Part shown: positions 51,643 through 61,567 of the stretch, piece by piece | Position numbering within the stretch: the stretch's first letter is position 1 | How the letters are laid out: each line of letters opens with the position of its first letter | Source: Methanoculleus receptaculi | Lineage (GTDB): Archaea > Halobacteriota > Methanomicrobia > Methanomicrobiales > Methanoculleaceae | Reading direction: 5' to 3' | Length of the DNA stretch: 64,000 bases | Assembly (NCBI RefSeq): GCF_033472595.1 | Contig: NZ_CP137642.1 | Location: 1,612,001 to 1,676,000, forward strand | The notes under the pieces: model-generated | Database searches by the model: none | Told to the model about the DNA's origin: nothing | What the model saw: only the letters and a program-made list of their open reading frames with translations | Made by a program: the position numbers and the translations under genes

Positions 51643-52305
51643 ATGTTCACCATAACCGAGGTCTACAACAACATCCCCTACTGTGAGGGGCTCACAACCG
51701 ACTGGGGGTTCTCCTGCCTGGTGGAGGAGGCCGGGCTGCTCTTTGATACCGGGGCGAAAGGGGATATCCTCATCACGAACATGCAGGCGCTCGAGATCGA
51801 TCCTGCGAAGATACGCTCTGTTGTGCTCTCGCACGACCACCACGACCACGTTGGCGGGCTTGCGTCAATCCTCGATGCAAACCCGCGGCTGGAGGTCTTC
51901 GTCCACAGCGGCTTCTCCAGAGAGACCCTTGAGCGGATCAGCGACCTGACAATCCCGCAGGTCGTCCGTGGCTGGGTGGAGATCGCAGAGGGCGTTGCCG
52001 TGACCGGCCCGCTCGGGGCGACAATCCAGGAGCAGTCGCTTGCACTCGAAACGCCTGCCGGCTTCCTGATAATAACCGGCTGCGCCCATCCTCACATCGC
52101 CCGGATCATCGAGAGGGTCTCGCAGGAGGGGAGGGTGTGTGGTGTCATCGGCGGGCTTCACAGCCTCTCAGACCGGGATCTCCAGGAACTTGCCAGCCTG
52201 GCCTACATCTCGGCATCGCACTGCACCGAAAATATTGCGCACCTGCAGGAACGCTACCCGGCCTCGTTCCGGCTAGGGGGTCTCGGCAGGGTGCACCGGG
52301 TATAA
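51643..52305 (+). CDS. Metallo-beta-lactamase fold hydrolase (COG1237-like)
   Basis: Protein of 220 aa. The metal-binding SHDHHDHVGG is near residue 66, and the later ligands are in ITGCAHPH and IGGLHS, with SASHC near the end. This matches the MBL subgroup that includes an archaeal dihydropterin-ribofuranosylaminobenzene phosphate synthase, so a role near methanopterin synthesis is possible but not shown. GGAGGTGA is 9 nt before the ATG. The C-terminus is convergent with the mscS gene, 22 nt apart. Confidence 0.85.
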   Translation: MFTITEVYNNIPYCEGLTTDWGFSCLVEEAGLLFDTGAKGDILITNMQALEIDPAKIRSVVLSHDHHDHVGGLASILDANPRLEVFVHSGFSRETLERISDLTIPQVVRGWVEIAEGVAVTGPLGATIQEQSLALETPAGFLIITGCAHPHIARIIERVSQEGRVCGVIGGLHSLSDRDLQELASLAYISASHCTENIAHLQERYPASFRLGGLGRVHRV

Positions 52306-52326
52306 AAACCCGGGTCAAAAAAATGA

Positions 52327-53175
52327 TTATTTTTCTTCCACGGCGGGGCGCTGCTCCACCTCAAGCCGCTCCGGGAACCATACCGTGCGCTGGGGGAAGG
52401 GTATCTCGATGCCGTTCTCCTCGAGCGCCTTCTTGATCTTCCATAGAAGATCCGTCCTGACCTCCCACCAGTTCCGCGCAGGCGCCCAGATATACACCGT
52501 CAGGTTGACACCATCGTCCCCCAGGTTGTCTACAAAGACCGAGGGCGAAGGGTTCCTGAGCGCAAACGGGTGGGTCTCGATGACCTCCTTTGCAATCCGG
52601 ATCGCCAGATCAGCATCGTCCTGGTATCGGATGCTGATCAGATACGCAAACCGCCGGGCAACGTTATGGACGTAGTTTGTTATATTTGAGGTGAAGACCT
52701 TCTCGTTCGGGATCCGGATGTATATCCCATCAAAGGTCTTTATGACCGTCGAGAGTACCCTGATATCCTCCACAGACCCTGTGACATCCGAGACGTTTAT
52801 GTTATCGCCGATCCGGATCGGGCGCTCAAACATCAGGAAGAGCCCGGAGATCAGGTTCGATATGACGCTCTGGCTTGCAAACCCGATAACTATACCGGCG
52901 ATACCACCGGCCACCAGGAGACCGGAGAGGTCAACGCTGAGCTGGGGAAGAGCGGCCAGAAACGCCAAGATGACGATGCCGTAGTAGACCAGTTTCGTGA
53001 ACAATTCGCGTTCGTTCGCAGGCAAACGTTCCGAGAGGGCCCTCCTGACGTTTATCGAGACGATCCTCGCGATAAGCACGCCGATAACCAGGATCAGGGT
53101 GAAGAAGAGGAGGCTCCCGATGGTGATACCGGCCACGCCGAGAGGCGTCTCCATGACCGCGGTCAGGTTGAACAT
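52327..53175 (-). CDS. MscS-type mechanosensitive channel
   Basis: Small-conductance channel of about 282 aa, releasing solutes on hypo-osmotic shock. Three membrane helices; the pore helix is LLVAGGIAGIVIGFASQSVI followed by SNLISGLFLMFERPIRIGD. The beta domain (GSVEDIRVLSTVIKTFDG ... IPNEKVFTSNITNY) and the C-terminal GIEIPFPQRTVWF are standard. The ATG at 53175 overlaps the DUF432 stop in TAATG. The related gene at 5.7-6.4 kb is dead, so this may be the working copy. Confidence 0.93.
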   Translation of the reverse strand: MFNLTAVMETPLGVAGITIGSLLFFTLILVIGVLIARIVSINVRRALSERLPANERELFTKLVYYGIVILAFLAALPQLSVDLSGLLVAGGIAGIVIGFASQSVISNLISGLFLMFERPIRIGDNINVSDVTGSVEDIRVLSTVIKTFDGIYIRIPNEKVFTSNITNYVHNVARRFAYLISIRYQDDADLAIRIAKEVIETHPFALRNPSPSVFVDNLGDDGVNLTVYIWAPARNWWEVRTDLLWKIKKALEENGIEIPFPQRTVWFPERLEVEQRPAVEEK

Positions 53176-53879
53176 TACGAGAGCCCCCACTCCATCAGGT
53201 AGCCCCGGCTGAGCGCTGAGATCTTTCGAGCGGTGTAAAGTTCAATCGACTTCACCATACCTGGCCGCGGCGGCGCGTCTATAAAATCGGTCTCCGCAAT
53301 GTTCGGTCCAACAACCCGCATCGTCGCGGTCGAGGCCACAAAGTCGCCGTAGTAGATCTTCATATCCACGCTCCTAAAGACGGCCCTGGAGACCTCCACC
53401 CACTCGCGGTAGGTGTTGGTGATCGTAAACTCCATCACCCCCTCGCGGTAGAGATCGACCTCTGGAATCTCGGCGTAGACCTCGCTTCCATACCAGCGTG
53501 CGATGAGCCCCCGGTTCGGCGTGCCGTAGAGGGTGTACTTCTGGGTGGTGGGGGCAAAGATATCCACCACCTCGATATCCCGTGCAGACTCCACAAAGAC
53601 GCCAAACTCAACTGGAAACTTCAGGTATACCGTCCGGGAGGCACCGGGCTCGATCATCACCGGGGGGAACTCTATCATCAGGAAGTTTGTAATATCTTTT
53701 GGCAGGTTGACAGGCTCCACCGGGTTTATGATAACCTCGGCCATCGTAGCTACAAGGATCCGCTCGAATTTATCCCCTCCGCACCTGCGCCTGTAGGTCA
53801 GGAGACCGTCATCCTCCTCAACCTCAACCAGAATCTCCCCGGATTCACGTCTGAACGTGCCCTTGTAGCGCCCGAACAT
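53175..53879 (-). CDS. DUF432 family protein
   Basis: Protein of about 234 aa of the archaeal DUF432 family, function unknown, mainly beta-strand with no membrane segment. It overlaps the downstream mscS gene, a pairing that suggests a channel-associated role. The ATG at 53879 is preferred: TTTAATATT lies about 30 nt upstream, whereas the TTG at 53903 would be almost within that box. Confidence 0.8.
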   Translation of the reverse strand: MFGRYKGTFRRESGEILVEVEEDDGLLTYRRRCGGDKFERILVATMAEVIINPVEPVNLPKDITNFLMIEFPPVMIEPGASRTVYLKFPVEFGVFVESARDIEVVDIFAPTTQKYTLYGTPNRGLIARWYGSEVYAEIPEVDLYREGVMEFTITNTYREWVEVSRAVFRSVDMKIYYGDFVASTATMRVVGPNIAETDFIDAPPRPGMVKSIELYTARKISALSRGYLMEWGLS

Positions 53880-54098
53880 CAGCAGTGATCTGCGATTACT
53901 CAAATATTAAACTACGGAAAAGCTGAAAGGCCCTGGCGGACACCCCCTCTTCCGGCACGAAATACGAAGTAAAACCGTCCTATATGCTGGAGGCGCTTCC
54001 TTGCAGGAGATCCAGCATGCGTGCCTGACCGGCCACTCAGGTATATAACCCCCAAGTGACTATACCTTACCGCATCAATCCCATTGAGGACAACTTCA

Positions 54099-54539
54099 AT
54101 GATACGAACCATATCCTTTAAAGAACGACGATACATCGAAGAGTTGAGAATACTCACCCGGGCGACCGCGCTGGACTGCATAATCGACGAGCGCTTCGAC
54201 CGCATCATATACCTCATAAAAGAAGGGGACATGGGTCTTGCCATAGGCAGGAAGGGAAACAACATCCGCAAGATGCAGCGGGTTCTTGGAAAACGTGTTG
54301 AGATGGTCGAATACTCACCTGAGATCGAGCGATTCACAAAGAACGTCTTCAAACCGGCCGAGGTCACCGGTGTCGAACGGAGAGATGACGGCAAGATCAC
54401 GGTCTACATCAGCAAGGGCGACCTCGGCATCGCCATAGGCAAGGGCGGGTGCACCATCGAGAAGGCACGAAACCTCCTCTCCCGCTACTTCGATGCCGAA
54501 CTCGGCGAGGTTCTTGCAGGAGAGGCAAGTGATGCGTGA
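54099..54539 (+). CDS. NusA-like transcription factor (two KH domains)
   Basis: Archaeal NusA, 146 aa, RNA-binding with two KH domains: EGDMGLAIGRKGNNIRKMQR and KGDLGIAIGKGGCTIEKARN carry the GxxG loops. It lacks the bacterial S1 and N-terminal domains, as usual in archaea. The ATG at 54099 has GAGGA 8 nt upstream; GTATATAAC at 54041-54049 is a possible TATA box. It overlaps hisE by 8 nt rather than lying in the rpo/rps cluster where archaeal nusA is usually found. Confidence 0.88.
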   Translation: MIRTISFKERRYIEELRILTRATALDCIIDERFDRIIYLIKEGDMGLAIGRKGNNIRKMQRVLGKRVEMVEYSPEIERFTKNVFKPAEVTGVERRDDGKITVYISKGDLGIAIGKGGCTIEKARNLLSRYFDAELGEVLAGEASDA

Positions 54540-54825
54540 CTGGGAGATCCTCGAAGAACTCTGGGAGGTCATCCAGGACCGGGCTGACCACCCCTCGACC
54601 GGCAGTTACGTCCGTTCCATCCTGACCCACCGCAAAGGGGTCGACAAATCCCTGGAGAAGGTCGGCGAAGAGGCGGTCGAGTTCATACTGGCCGCAAAGA
54701 ACCAGGTACCTGAGAGAACGGTATCCGAAGCCGCCGATCTCCTCTTCCACCTGCTTGTAGCGTTCCAGGCGTTGGGCATCGATCCCGCTGACGTGCTCGA
54801 CGAACTCGCCGCACGCCGGAAGTGA
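54532..54825 (+). CDS. hisE: Phosphoribosyl-ATP pyrophosphohydrolase
   Basis: Second step of histidine synthesis, hydrolysing PR-ATP to PR-AMP. 97 aa, MazG-like fold. The metal-binding helix KVGEEAVEFILAAKN and EAADLLFHLLVAF are family signatures. The start at 54532 overlaps the nusA stop; a longer frame begins inside nusA and is rejected. No other his genes are nearby. Confidence 0.94.
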   Translation: MRDWEILEELWEVIQDRADHPSTGSYVRSILTHRKGVDKSLEKVGEEAVEFILAAKNQVPERTVSEAADLLFHLLVAFQALGIDPADVLDELAARRK

Positions 54826-54836
54826 GACCGGGGCGG

Positions 54837-55283
54837 TCAGAGGTAGTCCTTCAGGTCGACCATCCCGGGCAGGCCGTCCTTCTTTACGGCCGCCATCTCT
54901 ACGACCGTATCCTCGATCATGATCGGCGCCGGGTAGCGGAGAGCGATGGCTATCCCGTCGCTTGGCCGGCAGTCCATCACCTCGGTGCGTGAACCCTGCC
55001 GCAGGAGGAGTTTGGCATAGAAGACGCCGTCCTCCAAGGCATCGATCTGGAGCGCGTCGAGGGTTATCTCGAAGTTCCGGAAGACCTCTATGATGAGGTC
55101 GTGGGTGATCGGCCGCGGGAGCACCTCGCTGTTGAGCGCGTTGCTGATCGAGATGGCCTCCCAGAGCCCGATGTAGATGGGAACCATGCTCTCACCGCCG
55201 GTATCAAGGAGAACGGTCGGCGCCGCTCCCATCTCGCTCACCGCCATGAAGACACCCTGCACCCTGCATTCTTGAGCTGTCAT
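54837..55283 (-). CDS. Bifunctional nuclease family protein (DUF151)
   Basis: Protein of 148 aa of the DUF151 family; plant and bacterial members have DNase/RNase activity. GGESMVPIYIGLWEAISISN and RPITHDLIIEVFR, then DCRPSDGIAIALRYPAPI, are family signatures. The ATG at 55283 is preferred over the frame start at 55373 because GATATAAACG lies about 25 nt upstream of it. Confidence 0.88.
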   Translation of the reverse strand: MTAQECRVQGVFMAVSEMGAAPTVLLDTGGESMVPIYIGLWEAISISNALNSEVLPRPITHDLIIEVFRNFEITLDALQIDALEDGVFYAKLLLRQGSRTEVMDCRPSDGIAIALRYPAPIMIEDTVVEMAAVKKDGLPGMVDLKDYL

Positions 55284-55329
55284 CTGCTTATCTGAGATCA
55301 CTCTCCTTACGTTTATATCTTGACGTCTA

Positions 55330-56370
55330 TCAACGGTGTTTTCTGGCCCGGGCGATGACCTCACGCCGGACAATCACGAAACCCGGGAGTAAGCCCAGGA
55401 TGATGTTGAGGTAGTAGAGGATCAGCCGCCAGAGGAGGACGAAGACGCCCACGATCGATGAGGGAACAAAGAGGCTGTAGAATGAGGTGGCGCTGAGCTC
55501 CGCAACACCCGAACTTCCCGGCGTGAGCGGGAGCATCATGATGATGGCAACGATGATCTGGACGACGAACGACTCGATGAGGTGCGGCGGCTGGCCAAGG
55601 CCCATGAGCAGGAACGATGCGATGACAAACTCCGAAAGCCAGAATAGCACGCTAAAGACCACTCCCCAGAAAAGACCGCTCTTACCGTGACCGACAAACC
55701 TGGCGAGTGCATTGTTGAAGTTGTCCACCTCCCGGTCGATCGCCTCCAGCAGATGTTCAAGCCGCTCAAGGCGCCAGCGGCGATCGACCCAGCGCGAACC
55801 CCGTTTGAGCGTCCGTTTGAGCCACTCGGGGTTCTTCACCGAGTAGGCAAAAAAGAACACGAACAGGGTGATGGCGATCCAGGCAACGCAGATCAGGACA
55901 CCCATACCGCTGACCCCCGAGGTCAGGCCGCGCCAGTAGTTCCCGAGGAAGAGAACCGAGAAGACACCAAGGGCCCCGAGGACGATCCCGTCGAGGACGC
56001 GTTCCATGATGACGACAGCGGTGGCGTCCCCCACCGGGACGCCCGCGCGGTAGAGTTCATGAATCCGGACAGGCTCCCCGCCAGCCTGCGATGGTGTTAC
56101 CGCAGCTACGAGCATGTTTGCAAGGACCAGGTTCATGCAGTGTGTAAACCGAACCCTAAACCCGAGCGACTCCGACATCTTCTGGATCCGCAACGACCAG
56201 AAGACAAGGGAAAGGAGGTGGAGGACGACCGCGGCGAGGAGGTAGAACGGGTTTATCCGACGGATGTAATCAACCGTGGTCTCATCAACTGTAAAGTAGA
56301 GGACAACGCCCAGAACGAGAACGCTGAAACCGATCGAGACAAGCAGCCACTTTACCTGAGACCCATTCAT
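55330..56370 (-). CDS. UPF0104 / lysylphosphatidylglycerol synthase-type membrane protein
   Basis: Integral membrane protein of about 346 aa with seven or eight helices. The family signatures RVRFTHCMNLVLANMLVAAV, then TPSQAGGEPVRIHELYRAG and the late PLTPGSSGVAELSATSF are clear. Members are related to AglD and MprF flippase domains, suggesting a lipid or lipid-linked sugar role. The ATG at 56370 is chosen; 56385 is an alternative. Confidence 0.88.
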   Translation of the reverse strand: MNGSQVKWLLVSIGFSVLVLGVVLYFTVDETTVDYIRRINPFYLLAAVVLHLLSLVFWSLRIQKMSESLGFRVRFTHCMNLVLANMLVAAVTPSQAGGEPVRIHELYRAGVPVGDATAVVIMERVLDGIVLGALGVFSVLFLGNYWRGLTSGVSGMGVLICVAWIAITLFVFFFAYSVKNPEWLKRTLKRGSRWVDRRWRLERLEHLLEAIDREVDNFNNALARFVGHGKSGLFWGVVFSVLFWLSEFVIASFLLMGLGQPPHLIESFVVQIIVAIIMMLPLTPGSSGVAELSATSFYSLFVPSSIVGVFVLLWRLILYYLNIILGLLPGFVIVRREVIARARKHR

Positions 56371-56712
56371 GCTCCATTGCTCCATGGGCGGGCTCTGGAG
56401 ACCTGGCACGGAACCCCAACGAGATCCAGAGATCAATCCTGTGGATTTTTGGATAATCCCGGGCCGAAACACCCGAAATTGAACCAATAGGGTATTATCT
56501 GGATACTATTTTAACTTGCGGTGGTGGTTTACCACTGGTGTATGGTGTAAATACCCGCCGGCGGTTGAAACTGTGGCGGGAGGTCAGTCTTAAGAGCGCC
56601 GGGGGCCGGCCGTTTGAAAGAGAGTATCCGGCTGATAAGGAGAGACAGAGGGGAAGATCCACCAACAACCCCCGGTAATGATTCCCTACCACCGGTCCAT
56701 TCAAAAGACCGT

Positions 56713-57282
56713 CTATACGGTGAATAGATCCCGGCGACCGGTCACCCGGAAGAGCCCCGCCCGGATGCCGGCATCGAGCCAGGCATACCCGTAACTCAGC
56801 CGGAGAAGGGCGCCGTTGAGATCACCTGCATCGAGACGCTCTCCACCCCCCTCATACCACCTCTGCGCCACCCGCAGAAACTCTCTCGCTGCAGCGTGGA
56901 GCGGGCTTGAGACGTCCGGTGCCTCTTTGGCCGCTGCAAGCGCGGAATCGAGCATACGGCGGTACCGCCGGGTCTTCTCGTCCAGGCGGGCGGTCTGCGA
57001 GGGAAGGATGCGTGCGTCCACTGCTTCCGGCGGGTGGGGATCATACGGTTCGATCAGCCCGAGGCTCGAACCGGCATCAAGCCAGCCAAGCCCGTAGGCA
57101 AAGGCGGCGAGCGCATTCACCCGGTCGCCGGCCTCAAGGAACGTAACCCCGTCGCTCAGGTAGGCCGCAGCCATCTCCATCACCTCCACCGCCACCCGAA
57201 AGAGCGGTCTTCCATCCGGGACGGCGACACGCGCCCGCAGGAGAGCGCCCTCAAAGAGGCCCCCATACTCCTCCAGGGTCAT
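56713..57282 (-). CDS. DUF357 family protein with duplicated domain
   Basis: Archaeal protein of 189 aa, all helical, function unknown. Two similar units are seen: [20 protein letters not shown] with [17 protein letters not shown], and [20 protein letters not shown] with [17 protein letters not shown]. The start overlaps the dphB stop (ATGA), ending the feo-dph operon. Confidence 0.82.
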   Translation of the reverse strand: MTLEEYGGLFEGALLRARVAVPDGRPLFRVAVEVMEMAAAYLSDGVTFLEAGDRVNALAAFAYGLGWLDAGSSLGLIEPYDPHPPEAVDARILPSQTARLDEKTRRYRRMLDSALAAAKEAPDVSSPLHAAAREFLRVAQRWYEGGGERLDAGDLNGALLRLSYGYAWLDAGIRAGLFRVTGRRDLFTV

Positions 57283-58031
57283 AGGCCAGCAAAGGTCTCC
57301 AGGTACTCCCGCTCCACCGGGTGGAGGTCCGCCGGGACGGCCAGGACATGGAGCGGGGGGCCAAAATCGGTCTCCTTGAGCTTGCTGCCGCTGCCGGCAG
57401 CAACCACCGGGTGCTCTGAACCCGCCCGGGCGATCCCCACATACAGCGCGGGCGGTTCGACCCCGCGCCTCTCCGCCATATCCTCGATGATCTCAATCGC
57501 CTCCGGGATACGCATGCAGCGGTCGTCCTGGATATCCAGGTATACAAGCGTGTGGAGGTTCAGCCCGAGGTTCACCGTGATCGTATCGATAGGGGTCGTC
57601 GGGAACCACCCCCCCGCCGGGAAGGGGACAGAACAGGACTTCCCGAACCTGTAGTTCTGCAGCCCGGATAGACCGCAGACCGCGCTTGATATGGAGGCTG
57701 CGTGTATTATGGAGGTCTCTATACCGGCAGCGGCCGCCCTTATCCGGAGATCAGCGTGCGTCGTCGAGACCATCGGGTCGCCCCCGATCAGGAACGCCAC
57801 CCTGCCGGCAGCGGCGCGTTCCAGGATCTCGGCAGGATCCTGCTCGACATCCTCCCGTGAGAGAACCCGGATCTCCTTCCCGAAGAATACCTCCATCGCG
57901 GTGAGATCCGTCCCCATCAACCGCGATGTGTAGGCCTCAAGGAAGACGACATCAGCGGATTTAACGTACGTAAGACCTTTTAGCGTGATATCCCCCAGGT
58001 CGTAGAGGCCAAGGCCAACAAACGTCAGCAC
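57279..58031 (-). CDS. dphB: Diphthine synthase
   Basis: SAM-dependent methyltransferase that trimethylates the precursor of diphthamide on elongation factor aEF2. 250 aa. [19 protein letters not shown] at the N-terminus, [15 protein letters not shown] and [15 protein letters not shown] are family signatures. Tetrapyrrole-methylase fold. Located 37 nt after the RecA-like gene. Confidence 0.96.
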   Translation of the reverse strand: MLTFVGLGLYDLGDITLKGLTYVKSADVVFLEAYTSRLMGTDLTAMEVFFGKEIRVLSREDVEQDPAEILERAAAGRVAFLIGGDPMVSTTHADLRIRAAAAGIETSIIHAASISSAVCGLSGLQNYRFGKSCSVPFPAGGWFPTTPIDTITVNLGLNLHTLVYLDIQDDRCMRIPEAIEIIEDMAERRGVEPPALYVGIARAGSEHPVVAAGSGSKLKETDFGPPLHVLAVPADLHPVEREYLETFAGL

Positions 58032-58068
58032 CGCGAATCCGCTCCATGTAGCAGAGGTTTGCCGACCA

Positions 58069-58788
58069 TCATTCCTCGATCGTCACCACGCCGTCGCTGT
58101 AGAAGTAGCGGATCCAGGGAGTCGTCCTGCCATGGATCCCGATTACCCGGAAATCGTGGTCCGCCGCTACTCTCCCCTCGTCCGTCCTCACCTCGATCAC
58201 CATGCTCATCAACTGCTTGATGGTGGACACCGTCCGCCTATCAAACGACTCGCTGTTAAGGATGTAGACACCTACCCCCTCCAGTTTCTTAACCCGGTTG
58301 GTGATGACATGGAGAAACCTGAAGGTCACCTCGAGTTGCGCATACATAAGGATCGTCGAGACCGAGTTGAGGCAGAACCGAACCGGCGGGGGCATTGGAC
58401 CCTCGGGATCGGTCATCGCCCCCTCCTTCCACATATCCTCCACCATCCGGGAAAACTTGATCCCCATGCTGGTCAGGTCAAGGGGACTCGTGACGAACTT
58501 CACCTTCGAGGTGTCCCGCACGGTCGGCACCGAACCCTTTGTGACCGCATCGATGACCCCGAGCCGGTTCCTGTCCGCTCCCAGTTTGCGGAACGCACCG
58601 ACAACATCGGCGGCGCGCTCGTCGGTCGAGAGTGCAACCGTCCATTCCCCGGATCTTGGGCTTGCGATCCGGTATGCCAGATGTTCTGCGTGGGATAGTG
58701 GAGGGGCAAGGAGGAGGACATTGGTCGCGGCATGCATACCCCCATAATCCCCATCGACCAGCGGGATCCCGGTCTCGTAGATGTACAT
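58069..58788 (-). CDS. RecA/KaiC-superfamily protein lacking a canonical Walker A
   Basis: Protein of 239 aa. The strand [20 protein letters not shown] stands where RecA/RAD55-type ATPases have GxxGxGKT, so nucleotide binding is probably lost or altered. The later strands [20 protein letters not shown] and [20 protein letters not shown] and the terminal [19 protein letters not shown] fit the fold of KaiC-like signalling proteins in Haloarchaea and methanogens. It begins 11 nt after feoB. Function unknown. Confidence 0.65.
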   Translation of the reverse strand: MYIYETGIPLVDGDYGGMHAATNVLLLAPPLSHAEHLAYRIASPRSGEWTVALSTDERAADVVGAFRKLGADRNRLGVIDAVTKGSVPTVRDTSKVKFVTSPLDLTSMGIKFSRMVEDMWKEGAMTDPEGPMPPPVRFCLNSVSTILMYAQLEVTFRFLHVITNRVKKLEGVGVYILNSESFDRRTVSTIKQLMSMVIEVRTDEGRVAADHDFRVIGIHGRTTPWIRYFYSDGVVTIEE

Positions 58789-58799
58789 TTCTACACCAG

Positions 58800-60650
58800 T
58801 TATGAAAAGAGATGGTGGATAAACCCTCCGATCAGGAGGCCGAGCGTGACCGTGTATACAGTGACCGCGAGCGTGATCCGTGAACCGACCTCCCGCAGGA
58901 GAACCGTGATCGTTGCAAGGCAGGGGATGAAGAGGACGGTCACAACCGCAAAGACATAAAGCTGGAGCGACGATAGAACCGCCCCGAGGTCTGCGGTGCC
59001 CGCCAGGATTGCAAGGGTCTCAAACGCCATCTCTTTTCTGAGGACCCCGAATATGAGCGCCGTCGCCGAGTAGCCGGGAAGCCCTAGGAGCCCCATGGTA
59101 TACGGCTCCACGATCCCCTCAAAGGCCGTCATGACGCCGAAGAACTCGAGCAGCCCGAGGACGACGCTCCCGAGAAGCAGGAGGGGCATCGCGATGAAGA
59201 GGAACTCCGATAAGCGTGACCAGGCCTTCTTCATCACCAGTCGCGGCACAGGCCGGCGAAGCGGGGCCATCTCTATGATCATGCCAAACCGCTCACCGGG
59301 CACAACCCGCGAAAGAAGAAGCCCGGTGAGAATGATCAGGACAAAAACAATAGCATAGACGCTGAACGCCGCCGCAAGACCCACAAAACCTGCAACAATC
59401 CCGGCGATTATGACCGTCCTTGCAGAGCAGGGGACCATCGTTACCAGAAACGAGGCGATGATCCTCTCGCGCCGGGAGTGCAGGAGCCGGATGCTCATTA
59501 TTGCCGGAACGTTGCAGCCGAACGCCAGGGTGATGGGGATGACCGCCCCGCCGTGCATCCCGAGCCTGTGCATGGCGTTGTCGGCCAGGAACGCCGCCCG
59601 TGTCATGTAGCCGGAGTCTTCCAGTACTGATATGATGATGTAGAAGAGGAAGACGTAAGGCAGCGCTATACCGAGGCCTGCCTGCAGCGCAAGCAGGATA
59701 GAGGCGCCGATCCCTTCAAGAAGGGGGTGCAGCCCGAGCGCGAGGAACGGCTGAATCGCGTAGACCTCAAAGACCTCCACGATCGCCTCCTCCAGGAACG
59801 ACCCCACCACGAAGACGAAGAGCAGCATTCCTACCAGGATTGCAAGCAGGATCGGCATCCCGGGGATGAAACGGGTCAGAATGCTGTCAGGGTCGGTCCC
59901 GGGGGGCGGGTGCTTCTCCTTCACGGTAAGTTCGGCCAGACTGCGGGCGAAGTTGTGCCGATTTGCGGCTATGATCTGGGTAACCGTCATTCGGTGGCGC
60001 GACTCTATCTCGTCGGCGATCGTTCTTGCTGCCTCGAGCAGTTCGGGGCTGTCGCCGAACCCCTGGAGCGCCCGGAGACTCTCTTTTCGGTCAACCCCGA
60101 AGATCTTGCCGAGGCTCCGGATTGCCGCCTCGATGTGGTGGTCGTATGGGATCTCGACCTTTGCCGGCCGGGATGCAGTAAGGGCCGCCGGGATGATCCG
60201 GTCGATATTCAGCCCCTGTGATGCGGCCGTCAGGAGGACATCGACACCAAGGAGGTCGTGGAGCGGGCCGGGATCGATCTCGAGCCCCCGTTTTGCGGCT
60301 TCGTCGACCATGTTCAGGACGACGACCATGGGAAGGCCGTACTCCGCCACCTGGAGGAGGAGGTAGAGGTTTCGCTCCAGGCGGGTGGCGCTCGCGACCA
60401 CGACGACGGCGTCGACATCTCCCTGCTCCAGGAACCGGCGGGCAAGGACTTCCTCTTCCGAGTTCCCTTCCAGCGAGTAGACACCGGGGAGGTCCACGAT
60501 CTCGATTATCTCGCGCTGAAAACAGGTGTTCCCCCGCTGAAGTTCGACGGTGGTTCCCGGGTAGTTGCTCACCTCAACCCCGAGACCTGTGAGCTGGTTG
60601 AAGATCAGGGATTTACCCACATTGGGGTTGCCGATCAGAGCGATCTTCAT
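58800..60650 (-). CDS. feoB: Ferrous iron transport protein B
   Basis: Membrane Fe(II) transporter of 616 aa. GTPase domain: G1 GNPNVGKS at 7-14, G2/G3 YPGTTVELQ and DLPGVYSL, G4 NMVD. The membrane part has Gate motifs with GCNVPAIM and the VPCSARTVII region, followed by FGVLRKEMAFE. The start overlaps the DtxR-FeoA gene by 4 nt. Confidence 0.96.
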   Translation of the reverse strand: MKIALIGNPNVGKSLIFNQLTGLGVEVSNYPGTTVELQRGNTCFQREIIEIVDLPGVYSLEGNSEEEVLARRFLEQGDVDAVVVVASATRLERNLYLLLQVAEYGLPMVVVLNMVDEAAKRGLEIDPGPLHDLLGVDVLLTAASQGLNIDRIIPAALTASRPAKVEIPYDHHIEAAIRSLGKIFGVDRKESLRALQGFGDSPELLEAARTIADEIESRHRMTVTQIIAANRHNFARSLAELTVKEKHPPPGTDPDSILTRFIPGMPILLAILVGMLLFVFVVGSFLEEAIVEVFEVYAIQPFLALGLHPLLEGIGASILLALQAGLGIALPYVFLFYIIISVLEDSGYMTRAAFLADNAMHRLGMHGGAVIPITLAFGCNVPAIMSIRLLHSRRERIIASFLVTMVPCSARTVIIAGIVAGFVGLAAAFSVYAIVFVLIILTGLLLSRVVPGERFGMIIEMAPLRRPVPRLVMKKAWSRLSEFLFIAMPLLLLGSVVLGLLEFFGVMTAFEGIVEPYTMGLLGLPGYSATALIFGVLRKEMAFETLAILAGTADLGAVLSSLQLYVFAVVTVLFIPCLATITVLLREVGSRITLAVTVYTVTLGLLIGGFIHHLFS

Positions 60651-61276
60651 GGACAGGACTCCACAAATATCGATCGCGCTATCTCGGGGCTGATGGCGAT
60701 GTCACAGCCTTTCACCCTGACAACAACAGAATTATTCGGGAGTTTTCGGCGGATCTCCACAATCTCGCCGGGGAAGAGGCCGAGGTCAAGCAGTCTCCGG
60801 TGCCCGCCGGGGCCGCGCATAAGCGCAACCCTGGCGATATCGCCTTCGTTGCAGTCGAGCAGCGTGACGGTCTCCTGACCGCGCCGCCTCCTCATCCGTC
60901 CTGGCATGGTTGCGGTGCCGCTCATGTAGGAGGAGAGCCGCTCGATGGTATCATCGGATATACCGTGCTCAAGGGTGCAGGCTTCCCTGCTTGCGGAGTT
61001 TGTATCGATCCCGAGCATCTCTGTCAGGAAACACTGGAGGACGGTGTGTTTCCGGGCAACCTTCGAGGCCAGCGCCGCACCTCTCTCTGTCAGCCGGACG
61101 GCATCGCCCACCTGCTCCAGGTAGCCTTCCCTGGCCAGAGCGGCTATGGTCGATGAGGCGGTCTCCTTCCCGATCTTTAGGGCTGCCGCAATCTCTTCCA
61201 CCGTCGGCGGCCGCCCGCTCTTCTCCGCGATCTCCAGGATCGCTTCGAGGTAATCCTCTACCATGGAAGGGAGCAT
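60647..61276 (-). CDS. DtxR-family metal-dependent repressor with FeoA domain
   Basis: Protein of 209 aa. DtxR winged helix: MVEDYLEAILEIAEKSGRPP then EEIAAALKIGKETASSTIAA; dimerisation/metal domain around residues 75-125 with HTVLQCFLTEML and ACTLEHGISDDTIERL; and a C-terminal SH3-like FeoA domain (GGHRRLLDLGLFPGEIVEI, CDIAISPEIARSIFV). It probably represses its own feo operon when Fe(II) is enough. ATG close to a GTTAACATG boundary. Confidence 0.9.
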   Translation of the reverse strand: MLPSMVEDYLEAILEIAEKSGRPPTVEEIAAALKIGKETASSTIAALAREGYLEQVGDAVRLTERGAALASKVARKHTVLQCFLTEMLGIDTNSASREACTLEHGISDDTIERLSSYMSGTATMPGRMRRRRGQETVTLLDCNEGDIARVALMRGPGGHRRLLDLGLFPGEIVEIRRKLPNNSVVVRVKGCDIAISPEIARSIFVESCP

Positions 61277-61567
61277 GTTAACATCTCTTTCGTTTCAAGA
61301 AGTTTATGGATTTGGGTGGTGTCAACGGGCTCCTGGGTGTATTCTCGCCAGAACCTGTGATTGCATCCACTTTGACCGGCACACCACAGATCTCGAGGCT
61401 ATTTATATCTGGCGCGCGAAGAAGAAAGGAGTGAAACTGGCTGCAGAGACCGATGCTCATGGGAGCGAGGAGTTTTTTAAGGTGCGCTGCGGTGTTACAG
61501 GGGCGCGCGGCTGGTGGTGCGCCAGGGCTGACGTTTACAGCACACCCGCATCCTGGGGGTGGGCATC

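Noticed and set aside
55687-56490. A 267-codon frame antisense to the UPF0104 membrane protein
   Set aside because: Peptide is charged and low-complexity with no family; the minus-strand gene has clear membrane helices and signatures.
61480-61558. GC-rich stretch with ACA triplets upstream of the degenerate prenyltransferase, considered as an H/ACA guide RNA
   Set aside because: I could not draw a convincing hairpin with a K-turn and a pocket, so no RNA gene is claimed.
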